Source: Amphiduros pacificus (taxonomy: Eukaryota; Annelida; Polychaeta; Phyllodocida; Hesionidae). From it: a stretch of 64,000 bases of DNA. The notes under the pieces were generated by a model. It saw only the letters and a list, made by a program, of their open reading frames with translations, did no database searches and was not told the DNA's origin. The DNA lies in assembly GCA_949316495.1 (NCBI GenBank), contig OX439002.1, positions 50,126,531 through 50,190,530 on the forward strand, written 5' to 3'. Each line of letters opens with the position of its first letter. Position 1 is the first letter of the stretch. Positions 14,401 to 25,359 of this stretch are shown here, piece after piece. The position numbers and the translations under genes were made by a program.

Positions 14401-17400
14401 AAGCATCTGGTGAAGACCTCAGACTTCTCTTGATGGAACATGACCTTTACCTACTTTTCAAGGTCACATGGACAATCATGTCAAATCCACGTCATTGCAA
14501 TAACTTAAGAACAAATAATGGCAGCTTCATGATAATTGACACACATAAGCATCTTGGAAGTCTTCACATGAGTTTGATGGACGGTGACCTTAACCTGCTT
14601 TTCAAGGTCACCTGCCCATCTCAATAATTCTAGAGTAAATGATGACAGTTTCATGATACTTGACACACCTAAGCTATCAAAGGAAGTAGATTTTATGGGG
14701 TTTTTTACCCCTGCATCAATTTGCCTTGGTGCAGTGACGTTTTGTTCACAAATATTGTGTGGAGCGAATGTTGTGCAATGAGTTACCAGGGCTGAGGGTT
14801 GATGCATCTCTGATGCCTATGTTTCAGTTTAAAATACTAAAACCAGAATTTCTCTGGATCTATAGTTTGTATATTTTTGAAACTCATCATATTGAACAAT
14901 TAAATGTGTAATAAATGTCATGATGTGCAGCTAATTGTGATGATATCTAATGATGTAATCAATGAAATTTAAGATTATGGCAATGTCATGCTGACATGCT
15001 GAATATTGCTACTTGATATTGGGTAATTGTGTATAATAGTGAGTTCCCTGCATTAATAAGCATCCATTGCCAAGTTATTGTGGCAGATAATTTTAATATG
15101 TGCTAATTTGCAAATGATGTGAAGGAAACAATATAGAATACGCAGACATACTCATAATGAGATAAAGAAAGAAGAATGCTACACTACCAGAATTGACCTG
15201 AGTTTTTTGGCTTTGTTATCAGCAGACAAAGATTCATGTCAAGCGTTCATAATGCTGAGTCTGAGAGACAATTATATCTGTGTGGAGGCCACAGGAAAAT
15301 AAAGGCTTGTGATGGGAGGATGCCTCTATGATAACACAGCCTCAAATGACACCAGTCACCATTCTAAATATATCACCAAGAACAAAAATAGATTGCCATC
15401 AATAGCTGGCAGGAAGTGTCCAGTCATTAATATGTATGTGTAGGGTGAGGACGTATACATAAAAACCATATGGCAATACAAAAACCATTATATTGTCAAT
15501 GTTTAATATCATGTGTCTTAGTGTGGCATTAGTCTATATGTTTACCCATTGAAATATGTGAAAACATGCCTGTATTTAAGTGACGTCAGCAAATGCCTTG
15601 AGTTTTCTCTCTGAGTAGAGGGTTAACATTCAACAGGTGCCTTGCATGTCGCTCAATACTCGTGTGCTATTTATAGATCAAAGGGATACAGGTAAAGCAG
15701 TTTATTAACTATGAGCCAGTGCCAAGGACATTCAGTCTTGTATGCATTAAGAAAACAAGTCATCAAAATTTTGATCTGGGAGAAATATTATTTGAAGATA
15801 AATGTAATTATATCTTTTTGGCTCTGTGACATTTTTGCATAAAAGTATTGATTACAAAACATACAAATTTGCTGGTGAAATTTATAATGCAAATTTCCAG
15901 AGACAAATCTGCTTGGATATAGAATAGTGTAACTTACATGAAAAGACCATTAATTTGAAAGCTACAAGAAATTCAAATGGATGTATCACATATTTTTAAT
16001 TATGCTCAAGTGACAATAGAATTATTTTTTAAGAGATATTTACAGCATTATTTCAATAATATTCTCTGTTCTATCAATATGAATGTGTACATAATATGTG
16101 GTATATTTTCAGTTTGATGCAGCGGTCAGAGCTATATTTTGAACATGATCCCTTCATGAGTGGCCCCCTCCCTTCAAACCCCTGGATATCAGATGATACA
16201 ACACTGTGGACATATTATGACAATATGTAAGCTACCAGTTTATGTAGATCAGATTCTGTTGTTCAGTACTTTTGTTATGTGATTAAGCGCAGAGTTGACG
16301 CATGTTGAATTATTACAAGAAAGGTCAATTTTAACTACCGGTAAATTAACACATTAATGGTTTATGAACTATTCCAGGTTGTCTTGTTTGTAATATGGAT
16401 TACAGCTAGAATTAATTCTTAATATACCAGAATATTTTCATGTAAAAAGGCATAGTAGATTATTATTTGATTGAGAAATTTAAAGCAAAATGACCAGTTA
16501 CCACTGAGAACATGGTTTTCTGAAAGATGTGGGAACCCCTCCAATATCTTTTATAAAGAAGTGATTCACATGACGTTTTAGTAGCTACCGGTAATTAAAT
16601 CATGGAGATTCATGCACCTGTTGTGAAATATTCTCAGAGAAGTGAAACATTGTGGTGCAGGGTCTCATATGGAGTGTTCTAGATGTGTTATCATGTATGT
16701 TATGCAGGGATTCCATGCACACTGAGAGACAAGTGAAAAGATGGGCCTTCAGCATGCAGGATATTCTTGCTGATCCGAAAGGATTGTCTGAGTTGGAATT
16801 ATTTACAGCAAAGGAATTTAGCTCAGAAAACCTGCACTTCTATCTCTCCATAGAACAGCTCAAGCAGATTCCTCTGTCCAAGGTACCGGAGGCTGTCAAC
16901 GAAATATTTAAGTAAGTCTAATAATCTACTTCCCATCAATACCCCACTTAATATAGTCCTGACCACCCCTACACTACACTACTTACACACTGGCTAGATT
17001 GCCCAGACTCCACTTACATACCTTACGCCCCCTACTCAACTATGACCCAGTCTAACATCATCACCCATTTCCTTTTTAAAGGATCACTTGTTATAAATTG
17101 GAGTTCTTTTCCATGGGTTGTCCAATAAACCTAGGTTAAAATATAAATAGTTGAAGCATTTGCATTGTGATATCTGTTAAAATTATAATGGTGTTCACAT
17201 TCCAGGTTTCACAATGCTTATTTACCATAGAAAAGGTTTACTCATAGGAAGTACATATTTTTGCAATCAATTTTATTACAGGGAATTTTTAGCCCAGGGA
17301 GCACCATCGGAGATAAATATTGATAGCAAAACCATGGATCAGACAATTAAAGGCATCAAGGAACCTTCCAGGTATGAACTGACATTACAATGTATATTCT

Positions 17401-20400
17401 ATTCTCCTTAAATTTCTCGGCTTGCCCAAACTTGGCTGAAGAGGATTGTCATCATTCTGGCATTTAGCTCTTATAGTATTGGTTTTGAACAGTTTAAATT
17501 TCTTGCGATTTATCAAAAGTACTTTGAAAATGAGGGTTTGACACTGTGCTTCTCAGAAAAATAAGAGGGCTTGGATCAATATTATGATTGCAATAAAAAC
17601 CAATTTATTTATCAAATGATATGCAGTTATTTTCGCCAGGCTTTATTTGATTCTTTTTTTAATTTCTAATAGATTTACATATGATGCTGCCCAAGAACAC
17701 ATATATACACTCATGAAGAAGGACAGCTATGCACGCTTTCTACGGTCTGACCAGTATAAAAACCTCCTAGCCAATGCTGTTAATCCCAACCCAAAGAAAA
17801 AGTAAGTCGTTATTCATTGATAGTATTGATTATTCATGAGTCAGTAAATTTTAATTATATAAAGGACAAAGGATTAAAAATAGTGACTTAAAACCCCCTG
17901 TGACAGTTTGTGACTTTATTAACCAGTTTTCGACTATTGTTAGTTGGAGAGTTTCAGGCTGAGGTACAGCTATGACCCAGGCTGAGGTACTGCTATGACC
18001 CAGGCTGAGGTACTGCTATGACCCAGGCTGAGGCACTGTCATGACCCAGGCTGAGGTACAGCTATGACCCAGACTGAGGTACAGCTATGACCCAGGCTGA
18101 GGTACTGCTATGACCCAGGCTGAGGTACAGCTATGACCCAGGCTGAGGCACTGTCATGACCCAGGCTGAGGTACAGCTATGACCCAGGCTGAGGTACAGC
18201 TATGACCCAGGCTGAGGCACTGTCATGACCCAGGCTGAGGTACAGCCATGACCCAGGCTGAGGTACTGCTATGACCCAGGCTGAGGTACTGCTATGACCC
18301 AGGCTGAGGTACAGCTATGACCCAGGCTGAGGCACTGTCATGACCCAGGCTGAGGTACAGCCATGACCCAGGCTGAGGTACAGCTATGACCCAGGCTGAG
18401 GTACTGCTATGACCCAGGCTGAGGTACAGCTATGACCCAGGCTGAGGCACTGTCATGACCCAGGCTGAGGTACAGCTATGATCCAGACTGAGTTACAGCC
18501 ATGACCCAGGCTGAGGTACAGCTATGACCCAGGTTGAGGCACTGCCATGACCCAGGCTGAGGCACTGCCATGACCCAGGCTGAGGTACGGCTGTGACCCA
18601 GGCTGAGGTACAGCTATGACCCAGGCTGAGGTACGGCTATGATCCAGACTGAGGTACAGCTATGACCCAGGCTGAGTTACAGCTATGACCCAGGCTGAGG
18701 TACAGCTATGACCCAGGCTGAGGTACAGCTATGATCCAGACTGAGTTACAGCCATGACCCAGGCTGAGGTACAGCTATGGCCCAGGCTGAGGCACTGCCA
18801 TGACCCAGGCTGAGGTACAGCCATGACCCAGGCTGAGGTACAGCTATGATCCAGACTGAGTTACAGCCATGACCCAGGCTGAGGTACAGCTATGACCCAG
18901 GTTGAGGCACTGCCATGACCCAGGCTGAGGTACGGCTGTGACCCAGGCTGAGGTACAGCTATGACCCAGGCTGAGGTACGGCTATGATCCAGACTGAGGT
19001 ACAGCTATGACCCAGGCTGAGGTACAGCTATGACCCAGGCTGAGGCACAGCTATGACCCAGGCTGAGGTGCAGCTATAACCCAGGCTGAGGTACGGCTGT
19101 GACCCAGGCTGAGGTACAGCTATGACCCAGGCTGAGGCACTGCCATGACCCAGGCTGAGGTACAGCCATGACCCAGGCTGAGGTACAGCTATGACCCAGG
19201 CTGAGGTACAGCTATGACCCAGGCTGAGGTACAGCTATGATCCAGACTGAGTTACAGCCATGACCCAGGCTGAGGTACAGCTATGACCCAGGCTGAGGCA
19301 CTGCCATGACCCAGGCTGAGGTACGGCTATGACCAAGTCTTAGGCACGGCTATGACCCAGTCTTAGGCACAGCTATGACCCAGGCTGAGGTACAGCTATG
19401 ACCCAGGCTGAGGCACTGTCATGACCCAGGCTGAGGTACAGCTATGACCCAGGCTGAGGTACAGCTATGACCCAGGCTGAGGTACGGCTATGACCCAGTC
19501 TTAGGCACAGCTATGACCCAGGCTGAGGTACAGCTATGACCCAGGCTGAGTTACAGCTATGACTCAGGCTGAGGTACAGCTATGACCCAGGCTGAGGTAC
19601 AGCTATGATCCAGACTGAGTTACAGCCATGACCCAGGCTGAGGTACAGCTATGACCCAGGCTGAGGCACTGCCATGACCCAGGCTGAGGTACGGCTATGA
19701 CCCAGTCTTAGGCACGGCTATGACCCAGTCTTAGGCACAGCTATGACCCAGGCTGAGGTACAGCTATGACCCAGGCTGAGGTACGGCTATGACCCAGTCT
19801 TAGGCACAGCTATGACCCAGGCTGAGGTACAGCTATGACCCAGGCTGAGGTACAGCTATGACCCAGGCTGAGGTACAGCTATGACCCAGGCTGAGGTACG
19901 GCTATGACCCAGTCTTAGGTACAGCTATAACCCAGGCTGAGGTACAGCTATGACCCAGGCTGAGGCACTGCCATGACCCAGGCTGAGGTACAGCTATGAC
20001 CCAGGCTGAGGTACGGCTATGACCCAGTCTTAGGCACAGCTATGACCCAGGCTGAGGTACAGCCATGACCCAGACTGAGGTACAGCCATGACCAAGGCTG
20101 AGGTACAGCTATGACCCAGTCTTAGGCACAGCTATGACCCAGGCTGAGGTACACGCTATTTTTTCATGAATTGAATAAAGAGAAAAGAGAGGCTAATGGC
20201 ATGAGCAAAAGAAATTTTTATATTAATATAAAACCTTTCTTATCAGTAAAAACTGCAGTAATCCACTCTAGATCATCATCAGATATACCTATAAAATGTC
20301 TAAGAATACTTGTTTCGATTAATTTTAAGCAGAAAATATGTACATTTCAGATGTAAAATCCAAGTCAAAAAAATTAGTTGTATGTTAAATTCCCAGCCTA

Positions 20401-22863
20401 CAGTTACCAAATTTACCAATCATCAACAATGGATTATACTGTGCAGTGTGGTATAGCAACAATGTGTACAGCCTTCCCCTCCCATGATGCTTATGTGCAT
20501 CTAGAAATTAATCAAAATAAACATTTTTTCCATTTATTGCAAGAGTTCTCTGAGGGAATAAAAACAAAAATTCAGTTTTCTAAAAGAAAGAATTAATAAT
20601 GCAATATTTTAATACTGGAAACACAAATTAAAAGAACATCAGAACATGTCATGTTGGGAATATGTAATATGATCCTTGGGAATATATATTATATATATAT
20701 ATCCTAACTTTGCTTGCATTGTCCGTATAGATGTTTCTTTCGATGTGTCGCATAAACATAAGGCAAATACAAATTTTCACAAGAAAGCAAAATATGCCAT
20801 TCCTTTTTTACATGGTTACTTTTTGATTAATTTGAATGGACATATATTCACCATTGCTCACTTTGTAGTCTGTTTTTATTTTGCCTTTGACAACTGTTTG
20901 CTCGATTAAGATGTCATTTCCTGTCCACCTGTTTGTTTACAAAACCCCTTTAACATATTATTTCATGCCTATTATGCAATATCCAATTAGAAAACTTGTC
21001 AGAAATATGCTTCATAATGGTTTTCACAAGTTAAACAATTCACTCTTGAATAAGCGGTTAACCCTTTATTTAGTGGCTATGACAGAGATCTGTTATTTTT
21101 GGTAAGATGTTACATATTGAGGAGTAGTGCTGATAAAATAGATGAACTAAAAAAAACCACAGACATGGACATGGTTGTATGATGGATTGAGCTATCATTC
21201 TTGGTTGGAAGATACAACTTGATGAATGGTATTGATGTTGCTGATTATCTTTTTATACTTCAGAGGGGCCAATGTCACATGATTGAAAAATGACTTGCCA
21301 TTACTTGTAATGAGTAGTTGCACATAAACTCTGGACTCTGGTTATAAATTCACATTATTTAATATGTTTAAGCTGTACAGGTTTAATCAATATCTTATTT
21401 GAAACTGCATTTGATTAATATCCTGTTGAATAGAGGAAAGAGCCTCCTCTGTATCTGGTCAATGTATTTTGAAGAAAAATATATCTAATTAATAGACATT
21501 TCCAATTTTTCAATATTACTGCTGCAACAGCTTATTTTTTATTTAACACAATATGGAATTAACTCTAATGGAGATGCGCAGGTATTTTTCAACAGTTATG
21601 CAGCCATATTTCCTGGGATTTTATGTGAAAGTAATCATCTTTTATTAATTTAATGAATATTTCCAGATTTTTCAACTTTGGACATCCAAAGAAAAGGAGT
21701 CCTGTTCCAAGTCCAAAACCAAAGCGTAGAGGCAGTGCAACAAATGAGCTCCACACAAACAGCAGCATCGCAGCCCGGATGTCCCAACATTCCTTCAGCA
21801 CAGGCAATCTCCGCGACCTCGTCGGAAGTGGGGACAAGTCCAACAAAAGCTCCCCCTTTGGGTAATTTTGATATTTTCCACCAGGTGGCACTCAATCAAA
21901 TGAATTTGGTTGGAAATATTGTTCACAAGTTATTCATGCTCACATAATCCATAAAAAAATCTTATCCTATCCACCTGAAACTGAATCACACACACAAAAC
22001 TTGCTTATTTCACAATTAACCACTTAATTGATCTCTATTCACATTACTTACAATATAAGTACCGGCATGGTATTATCTCTCCAGTCCAGCCATCCATGGA
22101 TCATATTTTCACTTAAAATTTTCATCTCACTTTAATTAATCCATGTCTGGTGATGTGTATGTTGTCACAGTTTCCTCACAAAGCACAATGCATTTCTTTC
22201 CTTCAGGAGTACAGGTGATGTGAAGTCAGGAACGGAGAAGCCTGGGTATGTAGGCATGCATCATCCAGCAGTAACACATAAATAACTCATATGAATACTG
22301 GAAAAGCAGTATCAAGCAAATGGATGTTATTTTTGCAAAAATATCTCAATTGCTAATAATTACACTCTATTTTCTTGATAAATTAACAATTTTAAGGTTT
22401 TTACCTCTTAATAAGTTAACTATACTGACAAGTGATTTTAGAGAACTGAAATAAATTAACTCAATGGAAAAACTTTTTTTTCTTTTGAATTATACTGATT
22501 AAAGATAAACCATTTAAACATGACTGGATAATAAAAGAACACATCATCCACTTTAAAAATACATTGGAGGTGAACCTAACATAATATTTTAAAATTTGAT
22601 AGACTACAGAATTTTTAACTTAAAGGTGATCACGTTAACTGAGAGTTTTATTTTTCCCTTTCTGCAGGGTGTCAGCACAGACATTACATGCTAAGCTGGA
22701 GAATTTAGCTCGGGCAGACAGCCCAGGTTCCAACAGCCTTGACGTTCCCAAATATGTCATGCCTTCCCTCGTGGAGAAGAAGGAAGAGCCAAACGTCAGC
22801 GTCAACATTGCTGTGCCAAATGCCAAACTCAATGTGGTAGCACCATGGGAAGAAGCAGAGTAG
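5426..22863 (+). CDS. RGS9: R7-family regulator of G-protein signalling, RGS9/RGS11-like (3' part)
   Basis: Eleven exons join in frame: 5426-5502, 6028-6109, 12295-12396, 12497-12558, 16113-16226, 16708-16911, 17282-17371, 17673-17801, 21667-21861, 22207-22245 and 22668-22863 (TAG), about 429 residues. In order they encode the end of the DHEX region (FIFMQAEEQ, then [16 protein letters not shown]), a GGL domain (SNPWISDD signature), a full RGS domain (KRWAF through [26 protein letters not shown] and [15 protein letters not shown]) and a Ser/Lys-rich tail ending [10 protein letters not shown]7 proteins bind Gbeta5 through GGL and speed GTP hydrolysis on Gi/o-class alpha subunits at membranes. 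[21 protein letters not shown] and the PWE ending point to RGS9/RGS11 rather than RGS6/7; an invertebrate probably has one co-orthologue. The N-terminal DEP exons were not found, so the gene is partial and the preceding intron exceeds 5.4 kb. The introns carry most of the minisatellites listed here. Confidence 0.93.
6110..9263 (+). other. RGS intron, left part
   Basis: AT-rich intron without a recognised gene. An 88-codon open stretch on the minus strand at 7337-7603 has protein-like composition but no family I can name. Degenerate relatives of the 43-bp unit (AGGTTG, CATCTTGATG, TAGGGTG) appear from about 9120, before the regular array. Confidence 0.6.
9264..10050. repeat. 43-bp minisatellite, about 18 copies
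   Basis: A 43-base unit (GTAGGTTATCACATCTTTAT, then GTGGCATTGG, AGGCAGTATC, GGT) is repeated head to tail about 18 times within the RGS intron. Variants TTATCGCATCTCTATG, TTAGCACATCTTTGTG and GGTAGTATCTGTG recur at intervals, suggesting block duplication of several units at a time. Confidence 0.92.
10051..12294 (+). other. RGS intron, right part
   Basis: No gene recognised. A very AT-rich patch with repeated TTAATATA words lies at about 10310-10400. Small open stretches at 10939-11130 and 11449-11873 overlap on both strands and look accidental. Confidence 0.6.
12607..14799. mobile_element. non-coding TIR element made of about seven 290-bp dimers
   Basis: The left end ACCCTCAGCCCCTGAT and the reverse of the right end, ACCCTCAGCCCTGGTA, form short inverted termini. 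Between them lies a TGTA microsatellite and then about 14 units near 145 bp, each carrying GAATGATGGCAGCTT or a close variant (first bases near 12770, 12916, 13064, 13209, 13353, 13489, 13640, 13778, 13924, 14070, 14218, 14364, 14510, 14632). Units alternate between type A (CTTCATGAAACTTGACAC) and type B (CTTTATGAGATTTGACAC), so the true period is a dimer of about 290 bp. No open frame of note. Its transposon superfamily is unknown. Confidence 0.75.
12660..12738. repeat. (TGTA)n microsatellite
   Basis: About 19 tetranucleotide units with two TCTG interruptions, inside the left part of the 12607-14799 element. It gives false Tyr-Val-Cys-Met repeats in open frames. Confidence 0.95.
14800..16112 (+). 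other. RGS intron between the repeat element and the [10 protein letters not shown] exon
   Basis: Ordinary AT-rich intron. I see no gene, repeat array or RNA feature in it. Confidence 0.6.
17954..20153. repeat. 23-bp minisatellite, about 95 copies (2.2 kb)
   Basis: The 23-base unit TGAGGTACAGCTATGACCC plus AGGC is repeated through 2.2 kb of the intron between the RGS-domain exon ending 17801 and the tail exon at 21667. Variant units recur: GAGGCACTGTCATG or GCCATG, GATCCAGACTGAGTTACAG, and AGTCTTAGGCACAG. Their spacing repeats in longer blocks, so the array grew by duplicating groups of units. All frames are broken by TGA or TAG in most units. Confidence 0.95.
20154..21666 (+). other. RGS intron after the minisatellite
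   Basis: AT-rich intron with a (TA)-rich patch at 20685-20702. Several open stretches of 60-77 codons on the plus strand (20171-21105) look accidental, with no family resemblance and strong AT bias. Confidence 0.6.
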
Positions 22864-23797
22864 GTGGGAACAGGGTAATGGGCGTCACAGAATGAGGTAG
22901 CACTCCACAGGGTGGGGTTACAGGACAGGATAAGAGGCCAGAGAACTTGACCCTTCTGTACAGACTTGGGCTGCTAAGACAGAAGCACAATGTAAAGATT
23001 AAACATGTGAAAACTGATGAATGGGATTAACCAAAGAACAGGGTAGTAAATAATTGTGTATAAGCATAAACAATTACATTGGTACCTTATAGTTTAGTAC
23101 AATGTAAGGAATGATATTTTAAAATAAATTCTATTATATATTAAAACCCAACTTTCACAGAATGATAATTGAATATATATTAAGAACATTATGATTCTTT
23201 ATAAAATTTGGTCCATATATATTGTGTAAAAGGAGTTATATAATCTCAAAAATATTGTTAGAGTGAAATGTATTAGACCATATATTATAGGGAGTGAACA
23301 TTTCCCAAAGCTGACTGTGATTTTTATTTTCAATTTGAAATGTCAACATAATGTGGGCTAACAAGGACCCATGATCACTAAAATCCTTGTTCGTGGCATT
23401 TTTTGCAAAATAAGTGTAGACTAGTATTAATATTGTGGATTTTATGTAGACAGATCACTTAATATATTTAAAAAAATAATTGCATTTGGAATTTTAAGTG
23501 CTTATATTAAATATGCATTATCTGGTGAGAGATCAATTAACCCTTTTGCCAGTTTATGACATTTTCACATAAATTTAAAAGTTTGAAGAAATCTTGTAAG
23601 AGATGTTGGAATATAAGGTAATTTTCAAATCAAGTTTATATCAGTCCCCTGTGGCTGGTTGATTCAAATTTAATTCAGGAGACTGGAGACTTGTTATTCA
23701 GATTGCTGCCAAATATATTCCCAACATAACAGTATCTGAAATTTTGAGAAGTCGACATACGAACACATAATTGCAAAATGTTGTGATGCAGAAAAAA

Positions 23798-23819
23798 TAT
23801 ATATATATATATATATATA
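23798..23819. repeat. (TA)n dinucleotide repeat
   Basis: About eleven AT/TA dinucleotides in a row following an A-rich stretch. Confidence 0.95.
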
Positions 23820-24060
23820 ATTAGAAAAAAAAACAAGAAAAATGTACCATGTTTTACAATATAATTGCATAATATAGAATTTTAAACAAAATATTTAACA
23901 CTTTCGCAAAATTGTGGTGTAAATTCTTACTTGTACAAGGACATTTCAAGCCTGCATTCACACATAAAGGGGCTGCTTCCAAAACTGGGACCTGCATGAC
24001 AAAATTCCACTGATCCTCAGTGTGGTTTTTGTGGGGCGTTAACACTGCATTTCTCTCTCT

Positions 24061-24078
24061 TTTTTTTTTTTTTTTTTT
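24061..24078. repeat. poly(T) tract, 18 T
   Basis: A T18 run preceded by CTCTCTCT. It may be a polypyrimidine expansion; no retroposed body was recognised next to it. Confidence 0.9.
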
Positions 24079-25328
24079 AAATATATACATTGTTATGTGT
24101 TTGTTGTCAGTATTAGTAAAATACAAAACTGGATGTCAGAACTATGAAAGCCGCTCATATCTTATTAGAGGGGAGAAAATATATTGATTTTTCAGTGCCA
24201 TAAATGGTAATTTTTCATTTGTTCTTAATTAAAGATAAGTTGAAAATGGATTTTAAACATTTTCATTAGACACACTTATTTGAAAATATGGACGAAAGTA
24301 AAATTGGTGCTTGATATTGAAGATGATATAGATTATCTTAATCGTTGTGCTTCTGCAATATAGTTAAATAGTTGATCATTTAAGAAGTTTAATCTGTATA
24401 TTTAAATCATAAACAATTTAATAGCTTAGATTACTGCTTAGTCTCCAATTATATCATGCCAACTATTAGGCGTAATAATGTTATGAAACCATATTGTGAA
24501 TGTCAGCCAAAGTGTTTTAAATGCAATACACTTTTCATCATTGGCCAGGGAAAAATAGTCTTGTTTCTCATTGCCACCCTTCTCTGGTAATTTAATATTA
24601 GAACAGAAAAGGATTCATTGAGCCAATATTAAAATACTGATGAATTGGTGTCATAATATACCTCACATCCCTACCTACCCATCCCTGCTCCCAAATTTAT
24701 GAGAATCAAGACTTTTTGCCCTTGCATTATATTAATCTGGCAGGTTTAATCTCCACCATTTTATAGATATACAAATTGATGAAGTTACGACTGTGCATCA
24801 ATCTGTTCAGCACCTCTATATTATTATATGGGCTTGTGTTTTTAACAGTAGCCTCACCAGTATATCATATGTAAATAGCTTGCAAAGTAATCACAATTGT
24901 AATTTAAATCATGGTTGAATATAAAATATAATAAAAATTGTACAAAGTCAGTGCTGTATATATTATAAGAGATCAAAGTGCAATTTAAACCACATGCTAC
25001 TACATATATATATTATAGATATTTAATAATCACAATAGTACACATGATTATAAGAGCTCATTAATTGCATAATCCATGTTCATCACTTGTCATTTTATTC
25101 CAGTTTTATGTGTAAACATAACTGTGACCAGACATTTCACAAGACCATTGGCCACAGTGGTACTGGGAGGTAATTAACCATTCTAATTTGTATTCTGGTC
25201 ACAATGAACAGGAATATTTTTTTCTTGTTAACAAATATACATAACTGCTTTATGTCCAAATGCCTTCATTGTGAATATTACAGTGTAAATATATGACAAG
25301 AATTTACTTGTATTATGATATTTATAAT

Positions 25329-25330
<2 letters not shown>

Positions 25331-25359
<29 letters not shown>
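25331..25359. repeat. poly(T) tract, 29 T
   Basis: An uninterrupted run of 29 T. On the minus strand this would be a poly(A) tail, but no SINE or processed copy was recognised on the adjoining side. Confidence 0.9.

Noticed and set aside
20171-21105. Series of plus-strand open frames after the 23-bp array
   Set aside because: AT-driven, no family resemblance, located within an intron whose flanking exons join perfectly.
21589-21895. Minus-strand and shifted plus-strand frames over the RGS tail exon
   Set aside because: Shadows of the real exon 21667-21861, which fits in phase with its neighbours.
25331-25359. Poly(A) tail of a minus-strand retroposed copy
   Set aside because: No recognisable SINE, gene copy or target duplication next to the T run.
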